From contig OX337240.1 of NCBI GenBank assembly GCA_946965045.2, forward strand, positions 1,860,001 through 1,924,000: DNA of 64,000 bases, given 5' to 3'. Of this stretch, positions 39,655 through 50,068 are shown piece after piece; the stretch's first letter is position 1, and every line of letters starts with the position of its first letter. Made by a program: the position numbers and the translations under genes. Origin of the DNA: Epithemia pelagica (Eukaryota > Bacillariophyta > Bacillariophyceae > Surirellales > Surirellaceae). A model generated the notes under the pieces. It ran no database searches, was not told where the DNA came from, and saw only the letters and a list, made by a program, of their open reading frames with translations.

Positions 39655-41352
39655 ATGTCGTCGACGTCGATGGAAATGTTCTTGACGAGAACCTTGGAGG
39701 AAGGAAAAGATGATTCTCGTCTTGATACAACCCAACTCATGGGAGATGCTTCTTTGGATAGCGAAACTCGCAATACATTGCTGTCGATTCGCCGTCCTCC
39801 TGCTTTGCGTCGTGACACTCATGGTGGTGAATTGAATGCCTGTAAGCCACATTGTTTCGAACAGAAGGCTAGTGACGATATCTCCAATGGCAGTGAAACT
39901 TCTTCGAGTCATCTCGGGGTGGGACTGACAACGGCAGCGAACGTTCGTCCCAAGAAGAAGCGGGGTGAATTGAGCTCTTTCTTCATGAAGAGGATGAATA
40001 AATCCTATGGACTAAATTCGCTCTTGCTAGAAGAGGCACGTTATGGCTTTCGATGCCAATCGATCCAGTCTTTTGAGTTGTCAGAGAAACGCGACAAAAG
40101 TGATGCCGACAAGAATCACGTGGACTTGGTGGCCGCCAGGGGTTCTATGCTTCCCCTTACAGAAGTAACTGGACGTCCAATCTTGGAATGGTCCAAGGTG
40201 TTTTGGGTGATGCGGCAGTTTTTGAGTGATGGCCCTCCTAAACCTTTCATACGCTCCAGCGGAAGGCTTGCGTTGCGCTCTCCCATGACCCGTATTGATA
40301 CGGCCTTGGAACTGTATCTCAAAAATTCAACCTTCCAAGCATCAGAGACTCTTGAAAATGAGGAAGAACGCTTCCAGACAAGTCCAAATACAGTCTTGCC
40401 TAGACCAATAGGAAGATTGAATATGCTCCGTCTTTGCTGGATGGAGACTAAGAAGTTTCAGCGGAACAACAAGACCTTTGGACAGCGAGAGACCAGCGGG
40501 AAAGAGGATCAAGAAGTTTCAGGGCCATCAGAGTCCGTTTTGGACCCATCGCTTTCGGACCCATTGCTTTTGGAATTATTTGAAAAGGGTGCCAACGTGC
40601 CACCTCCCCCGGGCTTTACAAAGCAAGATAGGAATATTCGTAACATTCTTCCTTCGTTCATGAACAAGCGCTCCAAGTCACCAGACAATTCAACTTCATC
40701 TACGGAGCAACTCGGTCTTGTACTGAGTGGAACTGGACAAAATCTGGGGCAAAATGGCAATGCTCCAGAGGAGATTGTCCACCATCTACCCATCTTCCCT
40801 GAACTGGATGATGGCGTCAAGAAGGAAGTACGCTCACAACATTGTACAAGAAAAGGCGTAACGATGTCATCTTCTGTGCTGCTCGGTGGCTTTGAGAATG
40901 CTCACAAGCCTGCCTCAATGGACGATCGCGGTGCCGTAAGTATCCAGTCATTGGGCAAGGCAAACGTTGGTCTTTTCTCACCATTCCATCAGTTTCCACG
41001 ACCACTTCGAATGACAAAGCAGGACAACTCCTTTGGTTTTCGCGGCGGCGCCGGGTCATCGTGTTCCTCCTTGGATGGTTGGACTCCGAGTGGTGACAAA
41101 TTCAGAAATGGTGACAAGGACGCAACACCTCCCACACAACCCAGCTCCACAACCTCGGTTCAGGTGTCCATTGACAACCTGCAATGTTTGGGAGACGAGG
41201 CATGTGAAGAGGGGAATGAGCGTTTCCGGATTCTTGATGAAACGGAGGATGATGAGGGCCATGATGACGACGAGAACGAGAACGACGATTGGAGTTCCAT
41301 GGGTACCCGTGAAATGGGGGATGATGAGGAAGACGATGATTGGATGTTGTAA
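39655..41352 (+). CDS. Unknown protein with acidic C-terminus (intact copy)
   Basis: The protein has 565 residues and no introns. No signal peptide, membrane helix or known domain is seen. The N-terminus (MSSTSMEMFLTRTLEE) is polar. A basic patch, RPKKKRGELSSFF, lies at about 98-110 and could be a nuclear-localisation signal. Residues about 110-270 look most ordered (ALRSPMTRIDTALELYL, RLNMLRLCWMETKKFQ). The remainder is low-complexity with NVPPPPGFTKQDRNI, ending in a strongly acidic tail (DETEDDEGHDDDENE, DDEEDDDWML). The left-arm copy is split by Copia-1 but keeps the same frame, which argues for constraint up to recently. Function unknown. Confidence 0.75.
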   Translation: MSSTSMEMFLTRTLEEGKDDSRLDTTQLMGDASLDSETRNTLLSIRRPPALRRDTHGGELNACKPHCFEQKASDDISNGSETSSSHLGVGLTTAANVRPKKKRGELSSFFMKRMNKSYGLNSLLLEEARYGFRCQSIQSFELSEKRDKSDADKNHVDLVAARGSMLPLTEVTGRPILEWSKVFWVMRQFLSDGPPKPFIRSSGRLALRSPMTRIDTALELYLKNSTFQASETLENEEERFQTSPNTVLPRPIGRLNMLRLCWMETKKFQRNNKTFGQRETSGKEDQEVSGPSESVLDPSLSDPLLLELFEKGANVPPPPGFTKQDRNIRNILPSFMNKRSKSPDNSTSSTEQLGLVLSGTGQNLGQNGNAPEEIVHHLPIFPELDDGVKKEVRSQHCTRKGVTMSSSVLLGGFENAHKPASMDDRGAVSIQSLGKANVGLFSPFHQFPRPLRMTKQDNSFGFRGGAGSSCSSLDGWTPSGDKFRNGDKDATPPTQPSSTTSVQVSIDNLQCLGDEACEEGNERFRILDETEDDEGHDDDENENDDWSSMGTREMGDDEEDDDWML

Positions 41353-41430
41353 GCATACCACGTTTCGACGAAGGTTGAGTACATGACAAATGCTCGCAAC
41401 CACCTGTATGGTCGAAGCACCAAGACATGT

Positions 41431-41825
41431 TGAGCGGCCAAGAGCAATTTAGAATAAACCGAGTTTGTATTAAATTGAGAGTACACAATATCGTTTTTCT
41501 GCAGGTTCATGTCACGATCGAATTTATAGAAATGAAAGAATTGCTGGTGCCTTGTTGGACCTTGTTTTGGCTAGTGCTGGTTTCATGATTGGCGATACGA
41601 CAGGTGCCTGCTTCCACGAATGTTGAGCACTTGGCTGTCGACCAAGAGCAATTTAGAATTAACTGAGTTTGTATTAAATTGAGAGTACACAATATCCCTT
41701 TTCTCTAGGTTCATGTCACGATCGAATTTATAGAAATGAAAGTATTGCTGGTGCCTTGTTGGACCTAGTTTTGGCAAGTGCTCGTTTCATGATTGGCGAT
41801 AAGACAGGTGCCTGTTGGGAATGCC
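41431..41825. repeat. Two imperfect tandem units of about 200 bp
   Basis: The two units are offset by about 204 bp and share GAGCAATTTAGAAT, TTGAGAGTACACAATATC and GGTTCATGTCACGATCGAAT. The left arm has a single unit (about 17,455-17,640), so the duplication is private to this arm. It lies in the 3' flank of the acidic-protein gene. Confidence 0.8.
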
Positions 41826-42898
41826 GAACTTGAATACTACGGAAAAGAGGGAAGAATGTTGTAGCCGACGATTGCATCTGTTCGTCTTTGTCCAAGTTCA
41901 ACATAGACAACTTCGAACCGACAAGTTGTCGTTTCCCCATCATAGTTGAATGCACTGTGATCATGAAGGCTAAAGTTTTGGGACAGCAGAGCAAACAGCT
42001 GCATTTTTGGATACAATAGGAAATCTTCTGTTTCAGATCACCAAAAAGGTCAGTCTTAAACATCACCTTTTGGAGGCGCAATGAGAATGAAACACTGTTT
42101 TTCATTCTTGCGAACGTTGGCCAAGTCCAGAGTATTTGAAGGTCACACAGGTTCTGCATCTGATCACCAGCTCCTGTTTGTCCCGATTAACCTAATTTGG
42201 AGCAGACAACAAATCCACCCTATGGCCCGGGTTTTGCAGTCTGAAACCACATCTCGCACATCATCATCATCATCATCGAGCATATGTGGAAATATATAAA
42301 ATGAGAAATGAGAACTGTCATGGTGGTTTCTCGTCTCGGCTGAAGACCCACGGCACATATGCTATCACTCGCTTCCGTGTCGTTTTGCGGCAAGGTGCAG
42401 AGCAAAGGGGAGACTTTTCCACTCCTTGGCTTGCCATCACAAGTGTCATTTTGTGAGGCACCTTTGGCGTCACACTATTCAACACATCTGCACCTCATGG
42501 TGAACGTGTTCTTGCCACACACAACCCCAAAGTCCAAAAGTTGATCTCAATCTTTCGCAAATACATCTTTAGCAAACAAAGACTCAAACATAGACTCCGA
42601 CGATATCTCCTTGGTGTTTGGTATGGTTTCGAGATCAAGCGAGAGGGTTGGACGTTGGACCGCTGGCGAGCCTTCATCAATTCATTGGTCAGAACAGAGG
42701 TTCCAGATGTTCCCCGCAAAACCCAAATGGCGCTCTGCGCGCATGTTTCACGCCGGGCTCTCCGACGCCCAGCCCGTTTCTCACAATACCTGGAGTTATT
42801 TCCCAACCAACTTACACACCCATCTTTGGGACGATATTTTTTGTGAATATTACCTTGGGGGAAAAGCGAGGAACCTTTCTCATTTCTTGTTCGATGTT

Positions 42899-43611
42899 TG
42901 AGATCTGTATGTTTTCGAAATTGTGAGCTTTAGGCCGTTCCTTGATATTCTGCAAAAACAAAAGTTGGAGGGTGACACGTCACAAAAAACCCGGAAATAT
43001 GGCGTCAAATCCGGGTTCGACGCTGTTTCAGCTTTTGAGGCTGCAAAAGTTGGGTCCAACTTTTGCAGGCCGGCAAAAGCTGAACAGACATTAGGGATAG
43101 TGCTTTCTTCTTGCTAGTGTACATTGGGCCCTACAGAAACAAAAATGACGGTTTAGGATTTGAACGGCGCGCGTTCGACTCCAACGGTCCCCCTAACCTC
43201 AATGAAGAGGAAGACGGAACGTCCTCCTAATGTCTTACTTTGATAATTGTAGTATTCAAATCATCAAAGTGAATATGGGGACTATTGGGGGCCTTGGGGG
43301 AAAAAGTGCGGTTATAGGTTTTGGTTTTGTAAATGCCAAAGGACGGCGTGTCGCGCAATTGTCTACAAAAAGGTGATGTCATGTGTCGATTTTTGTTTTT
43401 GCAGAATATCAAGGAACCGCCTTAGAATACTTTGTTAAAACTAGTCGTACGTAATAAAGTTTGATACGGAACTTGATACGGAACATTTCACGTAAGATGA
43501 TGCGGAACATAAATTGGAAGAATGAATCGTATGGAACGAGGAGGAATCTTGTGAATCGAGAGTAAGATGGAGAGTAGGTGATGTCAGCATAGGTGCATAT
43601 ACAACCTCACA
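42899..43611 (-). repeat. 3' LTR of Copia-2, interrupted by a MITE
   Basis: The LTR parts are 42,899-42,932 and 43,422-43,611 (the TTA at 43,422-43,424 is the MITE target duplication). They match 49,348-49,400 and 49,833-50,002. Confidence 0.92.
42933..43421. mobile_element. PIF/Harbinger-like MITE inside the 3' LTR
   Basis: 489 bp. The terminal inverted repeats are GGCCGTTCCTTGATATTCTG (left) and the complement of GGCGGTTCCTTGATATTCTG (right), extending about 30 bases through an A-rich TGCAAAAACAAAA. The target duplication TTA (42,930-42,932 and 43,422-43,424) fits the TWA target of PIF/Harbinger. The other LTR has the uninterrupted GAGCTTTAGAATAC. It is non-coding and belongs to the same family as the MITE at 12,424. 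Confidence 0.9.
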
Positions 43612-44323
43612 CTCCCTCGTGCTGCGGGACCGGATCGGAAGACCAATCAAGCAATCGATCCCGTAAACGGCGAAACGAATCCCGTGGCAAAGGTTTGGTA
43701 AAGATATCAGCCAATTGTTCCTGAGAGGGCACATGTTCGATGGTAATACGCCCATTCTCCACATGACTGCGGAAATGAAAAAGACGAACCGCAAGATGCT
43801 TGGTTTGTGGTCGGATCTTAGGCTCTGACGTAGCAACTTCAATACAAGCAGCGTTGTCTTCGAAAGTGCGACATTGAACCTGTGCCTTGGAGAAGGGAAT
43901 TGGAAAACCAGAGTCACGTAATTCTTCTAAGAGATTCTGGAGATGAATGACTTCGCGTAGGGCTGTTGAGAGGGCAGTAATTTCCGCTTCGGTCGTGCTG
44001 AGCGCTACCAATGACTGCATCTTGGATCCCCATACCAGCGGACAACCAGCGTACATAATCACATAGCCTGTGCGCGAGAGCGCACCAGCAGGATCGTTGG
44101 GCCTATTCTTATTCCAGCTACCAGCCCACGTAGCACTTGAATCCTTCACGGACATTCGGTCGGAAGAACAGACCTTTATCACGGGTCGCACGTAGATAGC
44201 GGCAAATTCGTCTGACTGCCACCTCATGGGATAGCTTCGGATCGTTACAGAACCTAGCACATTGATGCACAGCGTAGGATAGATCCGGGCGAGACATAGC
44301 TTAAAGATAATTGAGGGAACCAA
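43607..44323 (-). pseudogene. Copia-2 RNase H and Pol C-terminus, frameshifted
   Basis: This continues Pol in a shifted frame. It has RTGYVIMYAGCPLVW, STTEAEITALS (with the RNase H glutamate), FEDNAACIEVA and TKHLAVRLFHFR, ending in a typical Copia Pol C-terminus with EQLADIFTKPL. Compared with CYVDADFAG in Copia-1, about 11 bases are missing near 44,121-44,131. This removes the aspartates of the RNase H active site and causes the frame change. The stop lies inside the 3' LTR. Confidence 0.85.
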
Positions 44324-47300
44324 TCACGGCACGGTAGTTCCAATCTTGCTTCCGAGTGGGGCCATCAGAGTCCGCGTGTAGGATCTTATTGGCTTCGGCT
44401 GGAGTGTCATGCATCTTGAAATTTTCTTGAGAGAGGCCCAGACCAAGATGATTCAAGCAGTTGTCGATCGACTTCTGTTGTTGCAACTCAACACGCCCAT
44501 CTTCATGTCGAATGAATCGGGCTCCAAGATAGTCCAACAGTGGACCATCGTCTGTCAGGTCAAAGGACTTTTGGAGCAGCGCTACTTCTTGGTCAATGGC
44601 TTTCGGATCCGGAGAGAAGAAGGCTGCGTCGTCAATATACAGGACGAGAAGAACGACGCCCTTTGAGAATAAACAGGGATCAACGTTGGATTGTTTGAAG
44701 CCTTGCTTGAGGAGTCCATCTTTTATGTGCTCATGCCAAGTCACTTGGCCGTCTTTCAAGCCATACAAGTTTTGTTGGAGCTTCAGCAAGTGTTTATTCG
44801 GGTCAAGGTCGGGCAATGTGGTACCTTTTGGCAATTGCATGAAGATATCAGTCTTCACCTTTGCTTGCGTGTACGCCATAATGAAGTCGATCGATCGCAT
44901 GTCCCATCCCAAAATCAACGCCAGGATGAAGATGCACCAGACGGTTGGCCATGCAACAACAGGGGAAAAAGTGGACCAGTAGGTATCACCAAAAACCTGT
45001 CTGTGGCCTCCAGCACAGAGGCGAGCTTTCCATTTAATGATTGCTCCAGCTGGGTCCTTTTTGCGCATAAACGACCAAACCATGGGGATTGGTTTTGCGT
45101 TGGGTGGAACTTGAGCTTTATGCACGATCTTCCAATGCTTCAATTCGGCATGCTGTTTGAGTTCCTTCACCATGGCCTGAATGAACTTGTCGCTATCTTC
45201 TTGTTGGGGAGCGATATGCAAGGGCATAACATCTGGCTTGATGGCGGCGGTGCTCATCATCTGCAGCAGTGCCAAAGGATGATAGTCGGCCAAAGTCTTG
45301 GCCACATCCTGAGCCATAAAACAACAATGATAAGCAATCAACGACAATCGAGAAGGGGGACGCACTTGTCGACCGGTCCTGGTTTGCCCTGTGGGGGCAA
45401 TGTCCACTGGGTATGGTTGTGGAGTCTCTTCTGGTGGAACAGGAGCTATCTGTGGCTCGGGTTTGGCATCAGGAAGAGGAGCTGGATCGTCAGCAGGCAC
45501 TTGCGGAATTGCACCCGTCAAGAGATCGGGTAATTCGAGCAAGGCCTGTGGGATGTTGTTCCCAAAGTTGAGTAAGTTGGATTCTTGTTGTCGTTGTTGT
45601 TGTTGTGTACGCGATCGTCGTGTCAAGGGACGCGAGATCAGATGGTCAGATCTATTTTCATCTCCTTTGTGCACTAACGCCTTTTGCTTCCAAATGCTTG
45701 TGTCATGTTGTTCGTTCTTCACTGTCTTGAATTTGTCGTCATACACGCAATGGAATTGTGGGCTTACAAGACCAGTTTGCGTAGACAGGATGAGAGGAAC
45801 AGAAGCAGCATGATGGGGCGAGTGACACAACAATACACCACCTCGAGATCGTTCTGCCCATTTGGGATGAGGGCTTCCTGCTTGGAGTGGAGCTTGGAGC
45901 ACATAAACGGGGCAACCAAAAGGATGAAAGTGTTTGGTGTTTGGTTCCACATTGGAGTTGGAAAAGATGGAGATGGGAGATTTTGCTTTGTTGTTACGTG
46001 GGAGTGCATTGCGAATGTTCGTTGCATGCTTCACCGCTTGTGGCCACAAATTTGCTGTGATGGTTTTCGGCCATCTGTGAGCAGCATGAAGGATCATCGT
46101 TCTTGCGCTTTCGGTAAGGTCTCGAATTCGCCTTTCCGCGATCCCATTCTGATGGTGGACTCCCACGCCACAGAAAGAAATTGTTTGGAGTGCGTTTTTG
46201 ACATCGTTCACAAACTCCTTGTCCGCAAATCGTCCATTGTCACAATGATAATGCTGGACGGTAACACCATGCCGTTGCGCGAATCTTTCGAACTCGTGTT
46301 TTGCTTCCAAGGTTTCTTCGGTGGTAATGGCGTGCATTAAATGCACGTAAGTCAAATCGGACGCGTGGTAAACAAACACTGTGGCACCTTTGAATCTTTT
46401 CTTGGTCGGTTGGCCCTTTCCTGTTGGTACGAGACCAGGAACTGGGGATTCCAACTGGTCCATGCTCACGACTGCGCCAGGGACTGTTGACGTGCGAATC
46501 TTCGGATCCACCTTGTGGGTGCGCCGAGGTTTCTTGTGCGCTTTCCCATAGAGGCAGCTGGGACATTTGGGAGGCGCAACCTTTGCTAACCGTTTCGGGA
46601 TCACGCCCTTTTCTGCTAGTTGTTTCAGTTGTTGAAAGGAGCAGTGACCCAATCGCTCGTGATATTGCATCAAGAGGTCTTGGTCCGAACGCAACAATGG
46701 TTCATCTTCCACAATGGGTGGCAAGACATTGGGATCCGTGGTGAAATCGGTTGTCACTCCCTCGGATGGTGACGACCGGATTGGATGAATCGGCTGGGGC
46801 TCTTGGTCTTCATCATCGGGCAGAGAATCAGGAGGCGGACGCTCAGGATCATCTGCATCTTCTGAGTCAGAGACCGGGTTGGCAGGCATTGCAAGAGCCA
46901 TGAATGCACGGAAACGACGGAAACCAGGGGCTGTAAAGCACATACCGACGTTGTTCTTGTTGAGCGGTACGTATTTGCTCACTTTTTGATCCTTGGTACT
47001 GAGCCACTCTAACTCTATGCTCATATCGTCAATTGAACAGCGAGCTTTTGTGTCTCCTTCTTCTCGTCGTTGTCGAACAAAGACTTGGGGCACCATAATG
47101 TTGAGAGGGGCAGAAGGTAAGTGCCGCACATCTCGCAATTCGATGGTGTGAATCATGTTCAAGTCATCTTCTAACTTGATTGGAACGGTTCCTATGCCTA
47201 AGGGCATGACAGTTTCTCCATTTACGCCGAGCAAGGCTTCCTTCATTCTTTCTTCTTTGGTCAAGGGACGGTAGGATGTGAAGGCTCTACGGTACTTCCA

Positions 47301-47855
47301 CAGGTGATGAGAGGCACCAGAGTCGATGAGAAACTTGTCGGCGTCAGAATCGAAGACGGCAGTACGAGGACGGTCATCCGAGCTTGTGGTGGACGTGCCA
47401 TTCATAGCCAAATCAATCAATGGATTCTTGTTTGGGATGAACAAGGATGCCAATTGTTTGGCCTGGCGGAAGAATGACTTCTTTTTGGTCCTATCTCGGG
47501 TGCGAGTGGTATCAACGCAACAATCAACGTCTTGGAAGTGAAACGTTTTGTTGGCTTGTTTGGAAAGATGACCCACTGCAATCCACCAAATCTTTTGGTC
47601 AATTTGCAGCGCCGCGAGACATAACAATATACGAGGCAATTTGATGGTGATGTCAACTGGGAGACGGCGGCCCACACTTGATCTGTGGATTCGAGTTCGG
47701 GGCGGACGACGTCGGAAAGGCTTGTTGACGACTTTGAATGGTTTGGTTCGAGCGGAGAAAAATTTCACAATCCGCTTGATCCATGACAGAACCTCATGGA
47801 ACGCGACAATATTCATTTTGATCCTAAGAAAAACAACAAACGGCCAAAATGCCAT
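44301..47855 (-). pseudogene. Copia-2 Pol: protease, integrase, reverse transcriptase
   Basis: 1,184 codons in the same frame as Gag. Order: aspartic protease FLIDSGASHHLW; Gag-pre-integrase zinc region YHERLGHCSF to CPSCLYGKAHK; integrase core with FVYHAS, YHCDNGRF and GIAERRI; then reverse transcriptase with RSIDFIMAYTQA and LVLYIDDAAFF. The first integrase aspartate is replaced by tyrosine (codon at 46,368-46,370; Copia-1 has FVDHAS), which should abolish integration. The frame ends at TAA (44,301-44,303) in NYL*, where related elements continue with glutamine. A splice-acceptor-like TTGTTTTTCTTAG on the minus strand lies just before an ATG at 47,816, so a spliced or reinitiated Pol is an alternative to readthrough. 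Confidence 0.88.
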
Positions 47856-47879
47856 GAATGCATCCCATGAGGGTAGCAG

Positions 47880-49214
47880 TCATTCACTGCCATTCTTGAT
47901 GATGGCTGCAAGAGCATCGGCCAAATCATCAGTATCGAACTTGCCGCCAGGAAGGATTGCGGCCATTCCCTTTTTGAGCTTGTCCACATCGACAGCAACT
48001 TTGGCGGCCACACCAGAACCAATTTGCTTTTTAGGTGCTTCCTTTTTGCCATTGCCTCCGGCCTTCATCTTCTTGTAGGTGTTACAATCCTCTACCTTGT
48101 GCGTGTGCCAATGAGAATATTTGTGGTTTGCCGGGCACCAGTAATAGGTTTTCGCATTCCACTCTTTTGAATCACCGAGTTTGCCATCCTTATGAGCAAA
48201 AGGAGGCTGTTTCTTATCTTTGTCGCCATCTGAGGCCTTGGATTCCGCTTTGCGCTTGTTCGACTTGGTACCAGAAGACGACTTGTTGGATTGTTGAGCA
48301 ACCATGGCTAAGGTTTGCTCCTCTGGTGTCTTATCAGACGGTTTCCAGAGTCCAGAGTTCACCAAGTTGTTGTACTTGGCTTGCGCTTCGTTGTAGAGCG
48401 TATCTGGAGCATAGGTTGGAGTGCTGGATGCTTTAGCCTCCAAAAACAAAATGTGAGACGTCCATTCCGCAGGAGCCTTGATTTTCTTATAGGCCTTGAA
48501 CTGGAAATACAAGATTTCTTGATCGGTAATGGATCCACCAGTCGCAGAAGCAGCCTTCAAGGTCTTGATGGCTGAACGGATGAAATTGTTCACCTGGGTT
48601 ACGTTGTACTTAAAGCGTCGTGGGTGAAACTCGGACAATTTATCTCTCGTAGCTTGTGCGTTGGAGAATGTCGCAGTGAAAAGCTCAGACACCAGATGGT
48701 AGAAGAGCTTGGGTCCATCATTATTAAAATTGACGTCACCACGTGATGCAAGGGCGGACTTGGCTTCGTCGGTGATGGATGCCATGAGGCATTCATACAT
48801 CATTTGAGCGTTTTGTTTTGTATGGTGTGACGCAGCAGAACGCGTGATACGAGCAGCTTCAACTTGCGCTTCGGTTACTTTTCCATAATCATCTAGCAAC
48901 TTGAAGGTCGTACCTCCGACTGCAACATCCAAAATTCCGTGAGTCGCCGAATTCCAATGGCAGGTTTCAACGCGAGTGCGCAAGTCGGCTAGGAATAGGT
49001 GTAGATCTTCAACTTTCCCGGTGAACTTGCTATCCAGCGGGTCACATCCAGCGCGGAACAAGCCAGTGCCTGTGCGATACGTTAGGTCAAGAGTGCCTCC
49101 CTCGTACGGGGAAACCATATCGGGAGCAGCGGCCGCTGCAGGAGGAGGACCAGGAATCACAGCCGCGAGAGCCTGAATGGCTTGAGCCAAAGCGTTAGCA
49201 GCTTCAGCGTCCAT
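47880..49214 (-). CDS. Copia-2 Gag
   Basis: 444 residues, intact. The N-terminus is Ala/Pro-rich (LAAVIPGPPPAAAAAPD). A central helical Gag region follows (FLADLRTRVETCHW, LFYHLVSELFTATFSN). Near the C-terminus is a zinc-binding-like YYWCPANHKYSHWHTHKVED followed by C, which shares YYWC with the Copia-1 Gag. A Lys-rich nucleic-acid-binding segment ends in KNGSE. Its only stop, TGA at 47,880-47,882 followed by CTG, separates it from Pol, which is open in the same frame on both sides. Confidence 0.88.
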   Translation of the reverse strand: MDAEAANALAQAIQALAAVIPGPPPAAAAAPDMVSPYEGGTLDLTYRTGTGLFRAGCDPLDSKFTGKVEDLHLFLADLRTRVETCHWNSATHGILDVAVGGTTFKLLDDYGKVTEAQVEAARITRSAASHHTKQNAQMMYECLMASITDEAKSALASRGDVNFNNDGPKLFYHLVSELFTATFSNAQATRDKLSEFHPRRFKYNVTQVNNFIRSAIKTLKAASATGGSITDQEILYFQFKAYKKIKAPAEWTSHILFLEAKASSTPTYAPDTLYNEAQAKYNNLVNSGLWKPSDKTPEEQTLAMVAQQSNKSSSGTKSNKRKAESKASDGDKDKKQPPFAHKDGKLGDSKEWNAKTYYWCPANHKYSHWHTHKVEDCNTYKKMKAGGNGKKEAPKKQIGSGVAAKVAVDVDKLKKGMAAILPGGKFDTDDLADALAAIIKNGSE

Positions 49215-49332
49215 TGCTTGAGCTTGAAACCGAGTGGTAACAATGGTGAGAACTTAGCAATTTCAAAGACAAATTAAAACGAGGTTAACGCGTAGTTACT
49301 CAGTCAAACGGCCGTTCAAACAGAGCAATACA

Positions 49333-49347
49333 CTTGGGCTCATAACC
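49333..49347 (-). promoter_or_regulatory. Copia-2 primer-binding site
   Basis: It abuts the 5' LTR. On the minus strand it reads GGTTATGAGCCCAAG. Its complement CTTGGGCTCATAACC looks like the anticodon stem-loop of eukaryotic initiator tRNA-Met, with CAT in the loop, not like a tRNA 3' end. Confidence 0.7.
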
Positions 49348-50002
49348 TGAGATCTGTATGTTTTCGAAATTGTGAGCTTTAGAATACTTTGTTAAAACTA
49401 CCGTATTTTCCGGATTCCTGGTTCCCCTATAGTCCTGGACCCCCCTCCCCCCTTAAACGTACATGGCCCCCTAACTTTATATCACTAGGTTCTTTCCAGG
49501 TTTTAGGGTTACCCCCACATTCCTCACGTTCCAAGCTTTCCATCGAACTGCCTGACATTAGATGGGAGTGAATCGAAGAGGAGAAACAAGAGATACAGCA
49601 TGATGGGTATTGTTATTAGGGTTAAGGCTACGTTTGGAAGCACGGTCTTTCCCCTAACTGGATTAGTGCGACCAACCCTTCTCTACAACCCCGATGTTGA
49701 ACATGAACTTTACTATTAAGTTAATTGTACTGTGTGAATGGAATCTTAAAAAAATTTCCAAAATTGCCGGAGTCCTGGACCCCCCGCCCTGAATCATGTA
49801 CATTCCGGGGTCCAGGAATCCGGAAAATACGGTAGTCGTACGTAATAAAGTTTGATACGGAACTTGATACGGAACATTTCACGTAAGATGATGCGGAACA
49901 TAAATTAGAAGAATGAATCGTATGGAACGAGGAGGAATCTTGTGAATCGAGAGTAAGATGGAGAGTAGGTGATGTCAGCATAGGTGCATATACAACCTCA
50001 CA
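49348..50002 (-). repeat. 5' LTR of Copia-2, interrupted by a MITE
   Basis: The LTR parts are 49,348-49,400 and 49,833-50,002. TG...CA ends are present. The promoter of the element should be here, so the MITE may affect its transcription. Confidence 0.92.
49401..49832. mobile_element. TA-target (Tc1/mariner-type) MITE inside the 5' LTR
   Basis: 432 bp with perfect terminal inverted repeats beginning CCGTATTTTCCGGATTCCTG. It is flanked by TA on both sides (49,399-49,400 and 49,833-49,834). The other LTR has the intact AAAACTAGTCG. It has no coding capacity. Confidence 0.9.
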
Positions 50003-50068
50003 ATGTTCACTCCACAAGAAGATCATACTCCTAATATTTTCTCATCGAAGTATTAACCCAAGAGCAGA

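Larger units (their letters stand above)
42899..50002 (-). mobile_element. Copia-2: degraded Ty1/Copia LTR retrotransposon (7.1 kb)
   Basis: A minus-strand element. The LTRs are 49,348-50,002 (5') and 42,899-43,611 (3'), with canonical TG...CA ends and the 5-bp target duplication ATGTT (42,894-42,898 and 50,003-50,007). Each LTR carries a different MITE; without them the LTRs are about 220 bp and nearly identical (one difference noted in the main block). Gag and Pol are separate units in one frame. Lesions in integrase, at 44,301 and in RNase H make it non-autonomous. The empty site is in the left arm at 16,367-16,371. Confidence 0.94.

Noticed and set aside
44691-45533. 280-codon + strand frame inside Copia-2
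   Set aside because: It is antisense to the Pol reverse-transcriptase region.
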